Positions 9,338 to 17,426 of a stretch of 40,682 nucleotides of DNA are shown one piece after another. Below the pieces are notes generated by a model. It saw nothing but the letters and a program-made list of their open reading frames with translations. It had not been told where the DNA came from and searched no databases. The position numbers and the translations under genes are program-made. Position 1 is the stretch's first letter. Each line of letters starts with the position of its first letter. This DNA comes from an uncultured Gilliamella sp. Its GTDB lineage: Bacteria; Pseudomonadota; Gammaproteobacteria; Enterobacterales; Orbaceae. The stretch is taken from positions 1-40,682 of the forward strand of contig CAMLMY010000016.1 of NCBI GenBank assembly GCA_946481345.1, read 5' to 3'.

Positions 9338-11092
9338 TCACAACATCTGCTTGAACCGATCAAATACCTTATCATCAATTTCAACCCATTTGCGAACACT
9401 ATTAATAAAAGCAATTTTATCAGCCTTTAATAATTCATCGATTAAAATTGTTTTTTCAATTATTTGTTTTTGATCCAAATAAAATTGTCGCATAGTACCA
9501 GCCAATAATCCCGATTTAATTTTAGGTGTAACCCATTGATTATTAATTAACAGCACAAGATTACCGTTTACAAATTCAGTTATTTCATTGTTTTGATTAA
9601 AATTAACATATTCTTTACCTATCGTTAGTTGCGGAAAATGTTCACGGTTTGATGTTTTGTGATACAAATAGATATTTTTATTATTCACACATTGTGGTGC
9701 GAGTGTGATTTCATTGATTTCCATTGGTACGTTAATAATGTCTTTGCTAATATCACATCGACCATCTTGTTGTAGTAAAATTCTGACCTTACAAATACTT
9801 TCACATTCTGTATTGGCTAATTTAATCAATTGCAATTTGATGGAATCAATATCACATTTAAAATCAAAATAGCATGCAGAATTAGCAAGTCTAGTTAAAT
9901 GTTCATCAAGTAATAAAAATTGCCCTTTTTCTAACAGTAATGATTCAATAAGATATTGGGGGATCCTTGCTGTGCGGTTTAATATAGCGGTTTTTGCTAA
10001 GATTTCACTATATTCATCGTTTGATGTTGAATCCCAAGTTATTCCACCGCCAACACCATAATGCATCTGCTGATTGTGAATTGTTAATGTACGAATGGGT
10101 ATATTAAATATTGCAGTTTTCATATAGGGAGTAATGTAACCTATGGTTCCACAATATACGCCTCTAGGTGAATTTTCAGTGTCTGCAATGATTTGCATTG
10201 TGCTTGTTTTAGGTGCTCCAGTAATTGAACCACAAGGAAACAATGCTTGAAAAATTTGATATAAACTGACCTGTTCAGCCAACTCGGCTTGAATGGTTGA
10301 GGTCAACTGCCAAACGGTAGGGTATTTTTCGGCAGAAAATAATTTTGGGACAACGACCGAGCCAGCTTTAGCAATTCGGCTTAAATCATTACGTAGTAAA
10401 TCAACAATCATCATATTTTCAGCCTGATTTTTCTCAGAAAATAATGTCTCTAACTGTTGTTTATCATGGTGAATATTTAAACCTCGAGCGGCAGTTCCTT
10501 TCATCGGTTTTGTTGTGATAGTTTGATTATCTAACTTAAAAAATAGTTCAGGAGAAATCGATAAAATCTGATAATTTTCAAATTCAAGATAAGCACAATA
10601 ACTCGCTTGGTTATTTTCTTGTAAAAATTTGTAATACTCATAGGCATTATCATTAAATGGTGCACTAAATTGAATCGTGTAGTTGGTTTGATACGTATTT
10701 CCCGATTCAATCTGCCCACGAATATAGTCAATTTTTTGGTTATATTCTTCGATTGAAGTGTCACATTTTAAATCGAAATGACAAGGTTTGTAATCACTTT
10801 TTGTTAATGATTCAACTGTTGAATAATCTTGATAAATTCCAAATAATAGTACAGGTAGTGCATCATCTGATTTTTGGATATTCTTGGTTTTATTTACTTG
10901 ATTAAATCCCATTGCACTTTCATAAGCAAGATAACCAACCGCATAAAAACCTTGCTGTGTGAACTTTTCGATTGCATCTAATTGTTGTTTAACCGTGGTG
11001 TAATCGTTGGATCTCAAAATCGTAATAGGATCAGAAAAACATTTCTGTTGACCTTCAAAATCAATATAAACTTTCATATTAATATTACTCAT
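9338..11092 (-). CDS. pabB: Fused aminodeoxychorismate synthase component I and aminodeoxychorismate lyase (PabB-PabC)
   Basis: Makes 4-aminobenzoate for folate. The N-terminal part, with PabA, converts chorismate to aminodeoxychorismate; the C-terminal part would release pyruvate. The 584 residues split into a chorismate-binding domain (to about 365; motifs PMKGTAARG, AENMMIVDLLRNDLSRIA, PCGSITGAPKTSTMQII and GVYCGTIGYI) and a class IV aminotransferase-fold PLP domain (about 375-584; LLLDEHLTRLANSA, a YHKTSNRE segment with the likely PLP lysine, and LLAGTMRQF). E. coli has separate pabB and pabC. The first ATG (11092) overlaps pabA by 8 nt and lacks a strong ribosome site, suggesting coupling; an ATG at 11077 (MKVYIDFEG) is also possible. 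Confidence 0.93.
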   Translation of the reverse strand: MSNINMKVYIDFEGQQKCFSDPITILRSNDYTTVKQQLDAIEKFTQQGFYAVGYLAYESAMGFNQVNKTKNIQKSDDALPVLLFGIYQDYSTVESLTKSDYKPCHFDLKCDTSIEEYNQKIDYIRGQIESGNTYQTNYTIQFSAPFNDNAYEYYKFLQENNQASYCAYLEFENYQILSISPELFFKLDNQTITTKPMKGTAARGLNIHHDKQQLETLFSEKNQAENMMIVDLLRNDLSRIAKAGSVVVPKLFSAEKYPTVWQLTSTIQAELAEQVSLYQIFQALFPCGSITGAPKTSTMQIIADTENSPRGVYCGTIGYITPYMKTAIFNIPIRTLTIHNQQMHYGVGGGITWDSTSNDEYSEILAKTAILNRTARIPQYLIESLLLEKGQFLLLDEHLTRLANSACYFDFKCDIDSIKLQLIKLANTECESICKVRILLQQDGRCDISKDIINVPMEINEITLAPQCVNNKNIYLYHKTSNREHFPQLTIGKEYVNFNQNNEITEFVNGNLVLLINNQWVTPKIKSGLLAGTMRQFYLDQKQIIEKTILIDELLKADKIAFINSVRKWVEIDDKVFDRFKQML

Positions 11093-11666
11093 AAATAAAA
11101 TTATGAATCATTTGTAAACCTGATTCTGTTTTAATTGCTTCTGGATGAAATTGCACGGATTCAATGGGTAATGTTTTATGTCGTAATCCCATAATTAATC
11201 CTTGTTTGTTACGAGCGGTAACCATGAGAGGTGACTTTATATGAGATAAATTATCGTCAGCAATTAAAGAGTGATAGCGAACTACAGAAAGAGGGTTTTT
11301 AATGCCTCTAAATAATCCTTGACCATCATGAATAATTTCATCGATTTTACCGTGCATAGGCATAGGTGCTTTGCAAATGGAATAGCCATAATACTGTGCA
11401 ATTGTTTGATGACCTAAACAGATACCTAATATTGGACAACAATTGGCAAATTCGGCAATCACTGTTAGTGATATTCCAGCATTATCGGGCGTTCCTGGAC
11501 CAGGAGAAATAATTATTTTAGAAAAGGTTAGCTCTTTTATTTGTTCAACGGTCATTTCATCATTTTTTATCACTTGGACTTTTGCACCCAATCGGCATAA
11601 ATAATCGTAAATATTGAACGTAAAAGAATCATAGTTATCTATTAATAGTATCAAAATATCTTCCAT
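11085..11666 (-). CDS. pabA: Aminodeoxychorismate synthase glutamine amidotransferase PabA
   Basis: Glutaminase subunit that feeds ammonia to PabB for 4-aminobenzoate synthesis. Class I amidotransferase signatures are clear: LLIDNYDSFTFN at the start, IISPGPGTP, the nucleophile motif ILGICLGHQ, and the catalytic His/Glu in ESVQFHPEAI. TrpG would look similar, but coupling to pabB settles the role. The ATG at 11666 has no visible ribosome site. A TTG four codons in (11654) would be preceded by GGAAG at good spacing and gives MILLIDNYDSF, exactly how E. coli PabA begins, so the real start may be that TTG. Confidence 0.94.
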   Translation of the reverse strand: MEDILILLIDNYDSFTFNIYDYLCRLGAKVQVIKNDEMTVEQIKELTFSKIIISPGPGTPDNAGISLTVIAEFANCCPILGICLGHQTIAQYYGYSICKAPMPMHGKIDEIIHDGQGLFRGIKNPLSVVRYHSLIADDNLSHIKSPLMVTARNKQGLIMGLRHKTLPIESVQFHPEAIKTESGLQMIHNFIYE

Positions 11667-11887
11667 TAATTAAAAAAAGAATTTTTTGTCAACTTGGTGA
11701 TTATGGAAATCATCATTATAAATGACAAGTCACCATTGCCGGCATTATGATTAAAAATTTCATTTCATTGTTTGATTAATCAAGCTAGGTTTAGTTTAAA
11801 TCTAACTATTATTGACGCCATTATACAAGCAAGAAGAACTAATAAGAGATGATTACTAACTTAATATTACTTTATTCCTATTTTTTT

Positions 11888-11927
11888 ACTTAAACGTACC
11901 CATAACCTGAAACTTTTTGACAAAAAT
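11888..11927 (+). repeat. 40-nt dispersed repeat, copy 1
   Basis: This stretch matches 40607-40646 at 36 of 40 positions. The shared core CATAACCTGAAACTTTTT is exact. AAACGTA on its left and ACAAAAAT on its right are also exact. Both copies are preceded by T-rich DNA. Here the copy ends 10 nt before a CRP box, so it is part of, or next to, the promoter of the yiaK-like operon. Confidence 0.85.
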
Positions 11928-11937
11928 ACCTTCTTTT

Positions 11938-11953
11938 TGTGATGACTCTCACA
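11938..11953 (+). promoter_or_regulatory. CRP-binding site, yiaK-like operon
   Basis: TGTGATGACTCTCACA is a perfect TGTGA-N6-TCACA palindrome flanked by TTTT and AAAA, close to the CRP consensus. Its centre is about 40-46 nt upstream of the likely start of transcription, depending on which -10 is used, consistent with class II activation by cAMP-CRP. Confidence 0.85.
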
Positions 11954-11970
11954 AAAGCCTACAGCTATTC

Positions 11971-11984
11971 TTGTATGGTAGTAT
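11971..11984 (+). promoter_or_regulatory. Shared 14-mer TTGTATGGTAGTAT (extended -10 and/or RspR operator), copy 1
   Basis: The identical 14-mer occurs at 15077-15090. In both places it begins 18 nt after the last base of a CRP box. It contains TGGTAGTAT, which reads as an extended -10 (TGN-TAGTAT). Because identity extends beyond the -10, it may also be the operator for RspR. No -35 is needed at a CRP-activated extended -10 promoter. Confidence 0.65.
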
Positions 11985-12149
11985 ATTTTATTATATTTTC
12001 CCTAAATTCAATCAACATAGGCTTTATTTAATAAAAACAACAAACAAATTAGACGTTTTTATGACTCCTTTTTTGATTGAATTATTAAACTCACCAAAAC
12101 TAAACATTAATAAAAGTTTCGACAGGTCTATTTATGTGAGGATACGAAT

Positions 12150-13163
12150 ATGCAAAAAATAACATTTGAAGAAATGAAAACGACTATAAAAAAAGCATTT
12201 CTTAATGCTGGATTATCTGAATCACAAGCAGAAATATGTGCACATATACATACCGAATCTACTTCTGACGGGGTTTATTCCCATGGGTTAAATCGTGTCG
12301 CTCGTTTTGTTGATTATGTCAATAAAGGTTGGGTAGATATTAACGCTAAACCTAGTTTAGTTAAATCACTGGGTGCGCTTGAAGTTTATGATGGAAATCA
12401 AGGGATCGGAATAACAAATGCACTTTTTGCTTTAGATAAAGCAATTGAATTAGCTAAAAAACATGCTGTTGGCATTATTGGATTACGTAATACAACGCAT
12501 TGGATGCGAGGCGGAACTTACGGTTGGAAAGCTGTAGAAAAGGGATTTGCAGCAATGTGTTGGACAAATATTGAATCGTGTATGCCTGCGTGGGGAGCAA
12601 AAAATACACGTTTAGGCAATAATCCATTCGTGATGGCAGTGCCGAGTTCAGATGGTTCAATCGTTGTTGATATGGCGATGTCACAATATGCATATGGTAA
12701 GCTTCAAGTCACTCGCTTAAAAGGTGAGAAACTTCCGTTTCCAGGAGGTTATGACAAAGATGGAAAATTAACTGATGATCCAGGATCAATAGAAGAATCA
12801 ATGCGAATTCTACCAACTGGATATTGGAAAGGGTCAAGTATGGCTATCGTATTAGATGCAATGGCTGCACTTTTATCGATGGGCAATCCAACTAATGAAA
12901 TTGATAAGATTCAAAAAGGAAGCTGTACTGGTGCTAGTCAGATTTTTATGGTATTTGACCCATCTCAATTAGGTGGCAAAGAATTTAACGAACAGATGGT
13001 TAATAGTATTACTCAATATGTTAATACATCAACACCGGCTGAAGGACAAAAAGCAGTTTTTTATCCAGGTGAATTATCAATAAAAACACGTAAAGATCAT
13101 CTAACCAATGGTATTCCTGTTGATACTGAAGTGTGGCGTGAAGTGGTTTCATTAGCAAATTAG
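12150..13163 (+). CDS. yiaK: YiaK/DlgD-family NAD(P)-dependent 2-oxoacid dehydrogenase (2,3-diketo-L-gulonate reductase-like)
   Basis: Belongs to the malate/L-sulfolactate/L-lactate dehydrogenase type 2 family. Within it, the closest relative I recognise is YiaK (DlgD), which reduces 2,3-diketo-L-gulonate to 3-keto-L-gulonate. Length 337 compares with 332 in E. coli. Shared motifs are GVYSHGLNRVARF (probable catalytic His45), LRNTTHWMRGGTYGW, CWTNIESCMPAWGAKNTRLGNNP, RILPTGYWKGSSMAIVLD and GASQIFM. Ribosome site GAGG precedes the ATG. It is first in an operon with a GPH symporter 86 nt downstream. The exact substrate is uncertain; no other ascorbate or diketogulonate genes are nearby. Confidence 0.85.
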   Translation: MQKITFEEMKTTIKKAFLNAGLSESQAEICAHIHTESTSDGVYSHGLNRVARFVDYVNKGWVDINAKPSLVKSLGALEVYDGNQGIGITNALFALDKAIELAKKHAVGIIGLRNTTHWMRGGTYGWKAVEKGFAAMCWTNIESCMPAWGAKNTRLGNNPFVMAVPSSDGSIVVDMAMSQYAYGKLQVTRLKGEKLPFPGGYDKDGKLTDDPGSIEESMRILPTGYWKGSSMAIVLDAMAALLSMGNPTNEIDKIQKGSCTGASQIFMVFDPSQLGGKEFNEQMVNSITQYVNTSTPAEGQKAVFYPGELSIKTRKDHLTNGIPVDTEVWREVVSLAN

Positions 13164-13249
13164 CTGAAATCAAAATTAATAATTAAAAAATATATAGCGA
13201 ATCATTAATTTTTACGCCAAACGACGAATTGATTAAAAAGGAATAGAAT

Positions 13250-14758
13250 ATGAATAATGCGGTTAGTGACAAGAAAAAAGTGACGATTCCAATCGCTATC
13301 GGTTATGGTTTAACAGATATTATGGGGGGTGGCGCCTTTACCATCATTGGAGCATGGTTACTCTTTTTTTATACCACCTTTGTAGGATTAACGCCTATTG
13401 AGGCAGCATCTATTGTGGCAATTGCAAGAATTGTTGATGCAATCGTTAGTTTATTTATGGGTAGTTTTACCGATAATTTTTACAAATATAAATTAGGACA
13501 AAAATTTGGTAGAAGACGGTTTTTCTTACTAATTGGTTCTCCTCTTATGTTGATTTATGTTTTACTTTGGATAACAGGGATGAATTATTGGTTTTATTTA
13601 ACCGTATATCTAGTATTTGAAATTGTTGCAGCTATTGTATTGATTCCTTGGGAGACATTACCCTCAGAAATGACTAAAGATTATAATGATCGAACCAAAT
13701 TATCTACAGGCCGGATGTTTTTATCTGCAAGTGGAACTTTCTTAGCAACTTTAGTGCCGGGTATTTTAATTCATAATTTTGGTGAAAATAACGCTTACGC
13801 TTATTTTATTAATGGACTTTTCTTCGCGATTATTTTTGCTGTTTGTGTATTTATTTCATATAAAGTTACGTGGGAACGAGAGCTGACTCCAGAGATGTTG
13901 AAGCATCAAGAACAAGGTGTGAACAAAAAGAGTTTTTCTGAAAAAGTAAGTGCTGTTAAACAACTAGTTAAGGATTATGTATCTACATTTCATATTAAAG
14001 CTTTTCGTCGTCATTTAGCTATCTATTTATTTTCATTTACAGCAAAAGATATTTTTAATACGGTTTTTGTCTTCTTTTGTGTCTATTGTTTATGTGTCTC
14101 TTCGTCATTTGCTGGAGGACTATTATCGTTAAGTATTATAGGGTTACCAATAACATTATTGGCTGGTGTTGCAATGGTAAAATACGGTCCAGGAAAGCTG
14201 TATGTTTTCTCTTATACAACTATGATCATCTGTATTCTTGGTTTTTATGCAATATATATAGTCGATCCGTCATCCAAAATCTGGTGGTTGTATATTATAG
14301 CGATTTGTTATCAAGCTGGTCGATGTATTTTAGAATTTACCCCATGGAATGTGTTCCCATTTATTCCTGATATTGACGAAATGCTCACCAGACAACGTCG
14401 AGAAGGTTTATTTGCTGCTGTAATGACATTTGGTCGCAAAACAACGGTTGCTATTGCAACGTTTATTGTGGGATTAATTCTACAAAAGGGTGGCTTTGTG
14501 CAAGGAAGTACTCAACAAAGTGCTGAAGCAATAAATACCATAAGTATTTTATTTGTTGGTGGTACAGTTGGTTTATTATTAATTGCGTTAATTTATGCTT
14601 TAACCTTTAAGTTAAATAAACAAACTCACACAATTTTGGTCGCAGAAATAGAACGTTTAAAAAATAATGGTTCAAAAAATGATGTTTCAGAACAGACACG
14701 TAAAGTTGTTGAAAATCTTACTGGTCATAAATATGAACATTTGTGGCGAGATAAATAA
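13250..14758 (+). CDS. GPH-family sugar or sugar-acid:cation symporter
   Basis: A 502-residue membrane protein with about 12 transmembrane helices in the glycoside-pentoside-hexuronide:cation symporter pattern. Seen are YGLTDIMGGGAF in helix 1, the helix 2-3 loop with RIVDAIVSLFMGSFTDN...KFGRRRFFLLIGSP, and ETLPSEMTKDYNDRTKLSTGRM in the middle of the N-terminal half; the C-terminus is charged and cytoplasmic. It sits behind the YiaK-like dehydrogenase, so it probably imports that enzyme's substrate or a precursor, such as a hexuronate, hexonate or oligogalacturonide. The substrate cannot be read from the sequence. AGGA ribosome site upstream; a strong hairpin terminator follows. Confidence 0.85.
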   Translation: MNNAVSDKKKVTIPIAIGYGLTDIMGGGAFTIIGAWLLFFYTTFVGLTPIEAASIVAIARIVDAIVSLFMGSFTDNFYKYKLGQKFGRRRFFLLIGSPLMLIYVLLWITGMNYWFYLTVYLVFEIVAAIVLIPWETLPSEMTKDYNDRTKLSTGRMFLSASGTFLATLVPGILIHNFGENNAYAYFINGLFFAIIFAVCVFISYKVTWERELTPEMLKHQEQGVNKKSFSEKVSAVKQLVKDYVSTFHIKAFRRHLAIYLFSFTAKDIFNTVFVFFCVYCLCVSSSFAGGLLSLSIIGLPITLLAGVAMVKYGPGKLYVFSYTTMIICILGFYAIYIVDPSSKIWWLYIIAICYQAGRCILEFTPWNVFPFIPDIDEMLTRQRREGLFAAVMTFGRKTTVAIATFIVGLILQKGGFVQGSTQQSAEAINTISILFVGGTVGLLLIALIYALTFKLNKQTHTILVAEIERLKNNGSKNDVSEQTRKVVENLTGHKYEHLWRDK

Positions 14759-14848
14759 TGCAATGATGAGGAGATACATCTTCGCTCATGATAAATATTG
14801 TTATCTTTAAGATCCTCTATCAAATCTGATATTTATAAATATTTTTAT

Positions 14849-14885
14849 AAAAAAATGTAATATTGATTCAATACTACATTTTTTT
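14849..14885. terminator. Terminator after the GPH symporter gene
   Basis: Near-perfect hairpin: AAAAAAATGTA at 14849-14859 pairs with TACATTTTTTT at 14875-14885, and TATTG/CAATA extends the stem after one mismatch, leaving a 3-nt loop. It ends in a run of T, a good intrinsic terminator that also isolates the downstream rspA promoter. Confidence 0.85.
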
Positions 14886-15043
14886 ATCTATCCCAAATAT
14901 ATCAATAATTAATTTTGATAATCTTGTTTAAAATCAACTTAATAATCTGATGATAATTATCTGATTAACTATTTTTTCAGCATTCCAATCTATAGTTAAA
15001 ACATTTGCTAAACCTCAATTTCTTTACGATCTCTCCTCCTTAG

Positions 15044-15059
15044 TGTGATCTTTCTCACA
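15044..15059 (+). promoter_or_regulatory. CRP-binding site, rspA operon
   Basis: TGTGATCTTTCTCACA is a perfect TGTGA-N6-TCACA palindrome followed by AAAA. Spacing to the downstream 14-mer is exactly the same as at the yiaK-like promoter. Confidence 0.87.
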
Positions 15060-15076
15060 AAAACATTCTAATCTAC

Positions 15077-15090
15077 TTGTATGGTAGTAT
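15077..15090 (+). promoter_or_regulatory. Shared 14-mer TTGTATGGTAGTAT, copy 2
   Basis: Identical to 11971-11984 and starts 18 nt after the end of the CRP box, as there. Includes the extended -10 TGGTAGTAT. Candidate RNA polymerase and RspR contact site. Confidence 0.65.
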
Positions 15091-15136
15091 TGGATCGATT
15101 AATTTGATGTTGCACTAATTATTAACGAGGTATTCA

Positions 15137-16351
15137 ATGAAAATTGTAAAAGCAGAAGTTTTTGTATGTAGTCCGGGTCGAAACTTTGTCACATTAAAAA
15201 TAACCACCGATGAAGGCGTTTATGGTGTTGGTGATGCAACACTTAACGGGCGAGAATTATCAGTAGCATCTTATCTTAAAGATCACCTTTGCCCTCAACT
15301 TATTGGGCGTGATCCTCATCAAATTGAAGATATTTTCCAATATTTTTATAAAGGAGCTTATTGGCGTCGTGGTCCAGTGACAATGTCAGCGATATCGGCA
15401 ATTGATATGGCGTTATGGGATATCAAAGGTAAAGTTGCCAATATGCCGCTTTATCAATTATTAGGTGGTGCTTCACGTACTGGCGTGATGGTGTATTGCC
15501 ATACCACTGGTAAAGATATCGAAGAAGCGTTAGATGATTATGCTAAACATAAAGAGATGGGTTTCAAAGCAATCCGAGTCCAATGCGGTATACCCGGAAT
15601 GAAAACGACTTATGGTCAAAGTAAAGGGAAAAATCTTGCATACGAACCCGCTACGCGTGGCAATTATCCTGAAGAACAGTTTTGGGCAACGGATAAATAT
15701 TTAGACTTTACGCCAAAATTATTTGAAGCAGTGCGAAACAAATTCGGTTTTAACGAACATCTATTGCATGACATGCACCATCGCTTAACCCCAATTGAAG
15801 CTGCGCGTTTTGGTAAAAGTATTGAAGATTATCGTCTATTTTGGATGGAAGATCCTACACCGGCTGAAAATCAAGAATGCTTCCGTTTAATTCGTCAACA
15901 CACTGTAACACCCATTGCTGTTGGTGAAGTATTTAACAGCATTTGGGACTGTAAACAACTTATTGAAGAACAGCTCATTGATTACATTCGAACCACAATA
16001 ACTCATGCTGGTGGTATCACTCACATGCGTCGAATAGCTGATTTTGCTGCGCTTTATCAAGTTAGAACTGGCTCTCATGGACCATCTGATTTATCACCAA
16101 TCTGTCATGCCGCAGCACTACATTTTGATATGTGGGTGCCTAACTTTGGTGTTCAAGAATTTATGGGTTACTCAGAACAGATGTTAGAAGTCTTTTCTCC
16201 AAATTGGACTTTCAATGATGGTTATATGCATCCAAGTGACAAACCAGGTTTGGGAATCGATTTTGATGAAAAACTAGCCGCTAAATATCCATACAACCCC
16301 GCTTATTTGCCAATTGCTCGTTTAGAAGATGGCACTTTGTGGAATTGGTAA
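15137..16351 (+). CDS. rspA: RspA, D-mannonate dehydratase-like enolase-superfamily protein
   Basis: Member of the ManD group of the enolase superfamily, which dehydrates D-mannonate to 2-keto-3-deoxygluconate. It has 404 residues, the same as E. coli RspA, and reads as very close to it throughout. Active-site residues by position: Arg147 and Tyr159 ([14 protein letters not shown]), metal ligands Asp212 (LHDMHHR), Glu238 (WMEDPTP) and Glu264 (VGEVFN), with His214 as catalytic acid/base. E. coli RspA was first named for starvation sensing, and some RspA/ManD proteins are poor catalysts, so real flux here is uncertain. GAGGT ribosome site; rspB follows after 15 nt. Confidence 0.95.
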   Translation: MKIVKAEVFVCSPGRNFVTLKITTDEGVYGVGDATLNGRELSVASYLKDHLCPQLIGRDPHQIEDIFQYFYKGAYWRRGPVTMSAISAIDMALWDIKGKVANMPLYQLLGGASRTGVMVYCHTTGKDIEEALDDYAKHKEMGFKAIRVQCGIPGMKTTYGQSKGKNLAYEPATRGNYPEEQFWATDKYLDFTPKLFEAVRNKFGFNEHLLHDMHHRLTPIEAARFGKSIEDYRLFWMEDPTPAENQECFRLIRQHTVTPIAVGEVFNSIWDCKQLIEEQLIDYIRTTITHAGGITHMRRIADFAALYQVRTGSHGPSDLSPICHAAALHFDMWVPNFGVQEFMGYSEQMLEVFSPNWTFNDGYMHPSDKPGLGIDFDEKLAAKYPYNPAYLPIARLEDGTLWNW

Positions 16352-16366
16352 GTTAAAGGAGTTTAT

Positions 16367-17383
16367 ATGAAAAGTATTGCAATAAAACAACCCAATGAAT
16401 TAGTAATCGAGGAACGTGAAGTTCCTCAACCTAAATCAGGTGAGGTTAGAGTAAGAGTAAAATTAGCTGGTATTTGTGGTTCAGATAGTCATATTTACCG
16501 CGGACATAATCCTTTTGCTAAATATCCAAGAGTAATTGGGCATGAATTTTTTGGGGTGATTGATGCTGTTGGAGAGGGGGTTGATCAATCTAGAATCGGT
16601 GAGCGTGTTTCTGTTGATCCTGTAATTAGCTGTGGATGTTGTTACCCTTGTTCAGTTGGTCGTCCTAATGTTTGTTCCTCTTTAACTGTTTTGGGTGTTC
16701 ATCGTGATGGCGGATTCAGTCAATATGCCGTTGTACCAAGTAAAAATGCTTATGTGATACCAAATGAAATCAATGATGAATTTGCTGTAATGATAGAGCC
16801 TTTCACAATAGCTGCTAATGCAACTGCACAACTAAAACCGACCCAAAATGATGTTGCATTAATTTATGGTGCAGGCCCAATGGGATTAACTTCAGTGCAA
16901 GCCCTGAAAGGTGTGTATAACGTTAAAGAAGTTATTGTTGTCGATCGTATTGATGAACGTTTAGCTATGGCAAAAAGTAGTGGTGCTGATCGGACTATTA
17001 ATAACACATCATTATCATTAAAAGATGAATTAGATAAATTGAATATCAAACCAACGGTAATCATTGATGCCGCTTGTCATCCTTCAATTTTGCAAGAAGC
17101 AATTACAATTGCATCGCCAGCCGCAAGAATTCTCATTATGGGTTTTTCAAGCGATCCATGTCAAATAACACAACAAGGTATTACCAGTAAAGAGCTTTCT
17201 ATTTTCTCTTCACGACTCAATGCAAACAAATTCCCAATCGTCATTGATTGGTTAAATAAAAAATTAATTGATCCTAACAAACTGATTACTCATCGATTTG
17301 ATTATACGGATGTGGTTCAGGCAATCCAAACTTTCGAAAAAGATCAGAAACAGTGTTGCAAGGTTTTATTGACTTTTAGTTAG
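16367..17383 (+). CDS. rspB: RspB, zinc-dependent sugar-acid dehydrogenase
   Basis: Zinc-binding medium-chain dehydrogenase, 338 residues (E. coli RspB 339). Catalytic zinc ligands are Cys37 (GICGSD), His59 and Glu60 (GHEFFG). The structural zinc site is Cys89, Cys92, Cys95 and Cys103. The Rossmann motif is GAGPMGL, followed by VVDRIDERL with an Asp suggesting NAD preference. RspB relatives have been reported as L-gulonate 5-dehydrogenases giving D-fructuronate; that activity is inferred here from family and context. AAGGAG ribosome site. It lies between rspA and an MHS transporter in the same operon. Confidence 0.94.
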   Translation: MKSIAIKQPNELVIEEREVPQPKSGEVRVRVKLAGICGSDSHIYRGHNPFAKYPRVIGHEFFGVIDAVGEGVDQSRIGERVSVDPVISCGCCYPCSVGRPNVCSSLTVLGVHRDGGFSQYAVVPSKNAYVIPNEINDEFAVMIEPFTIAANATAQLKPTQNDVALIYGAGPMGLTSVQALKGVYNVKEVIVVDRIDERLAMAKSSGADRTINNTSLSLKDELDKLNIKPTVIIDAACHPSILQEAITIASPAARILIMGFSSDPCQITQQGITSKELSIFSSRLNANKFPIVIDWLNKKLIDPNKLITHRFDYTDVVQAIQTFEKDQKQCCKVLLTFS

Positions 17384-17426
17384 GTCAATTTTTATAAACT
17401 AAATGATAAGTGAGAGCGAGTAAAAT

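Larger units (their letters stand above)
11667..12149. other. Regulatory intergenic region upstream of the yiaK-like operon
   Basis: 483 nt with no convincing gene. An 81-codon frame on the plus strand (11917-12162) overlaps the regulatory sites and the start of the next gene and has no recognisable content. The region holds the repeat at 11888-11927, the CRP box at 11938-11953 and the 14-mer at 11971-11984. If transcription starts near 11986-11991, the operon has an unusually long leader of about 160 nt. Confidence 0.7.
14886..15136. other. rspA promoter region
   Basis: Part of the 378-nt gap between the GPH gene and rspA. It holds the CRP box and 14-mer listed separately. Upstream of the CRP box, 15008-15030 (TAAACCTCAATTTCTTTACGA) weakly resembles the dispersed-repeat core upstream of the yiaK-like operon. 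The leader from the 14-mer to the rspA start is only about 46 nt, much shorter than in the other operon. Confidence 0.6.

Noticed and set aside
11917-12162. 81-codon plus-strand frame upstream of the yiaK-like gene
   Set aside because: It overlaps the CRP box and promoter 14-mer, has no ribosome site or protein-like pattern, and runs into the start of the real gene.
13172-13212. AAAATTAAT/ATTAATTTT inverted repeat between yiaK and the GPH gene
   Set aside because: A 9-bp arm made only of A and T with a 23-nt loop is expected by chance here and would be a weak structure.
14759-14800. Imperfect ATGAGGAG/CTTCGCTCAT hairpin just after the GPH stop codon
   Set aside because: Mismatched and without a T-run; the better terminator is at 14849-14885.
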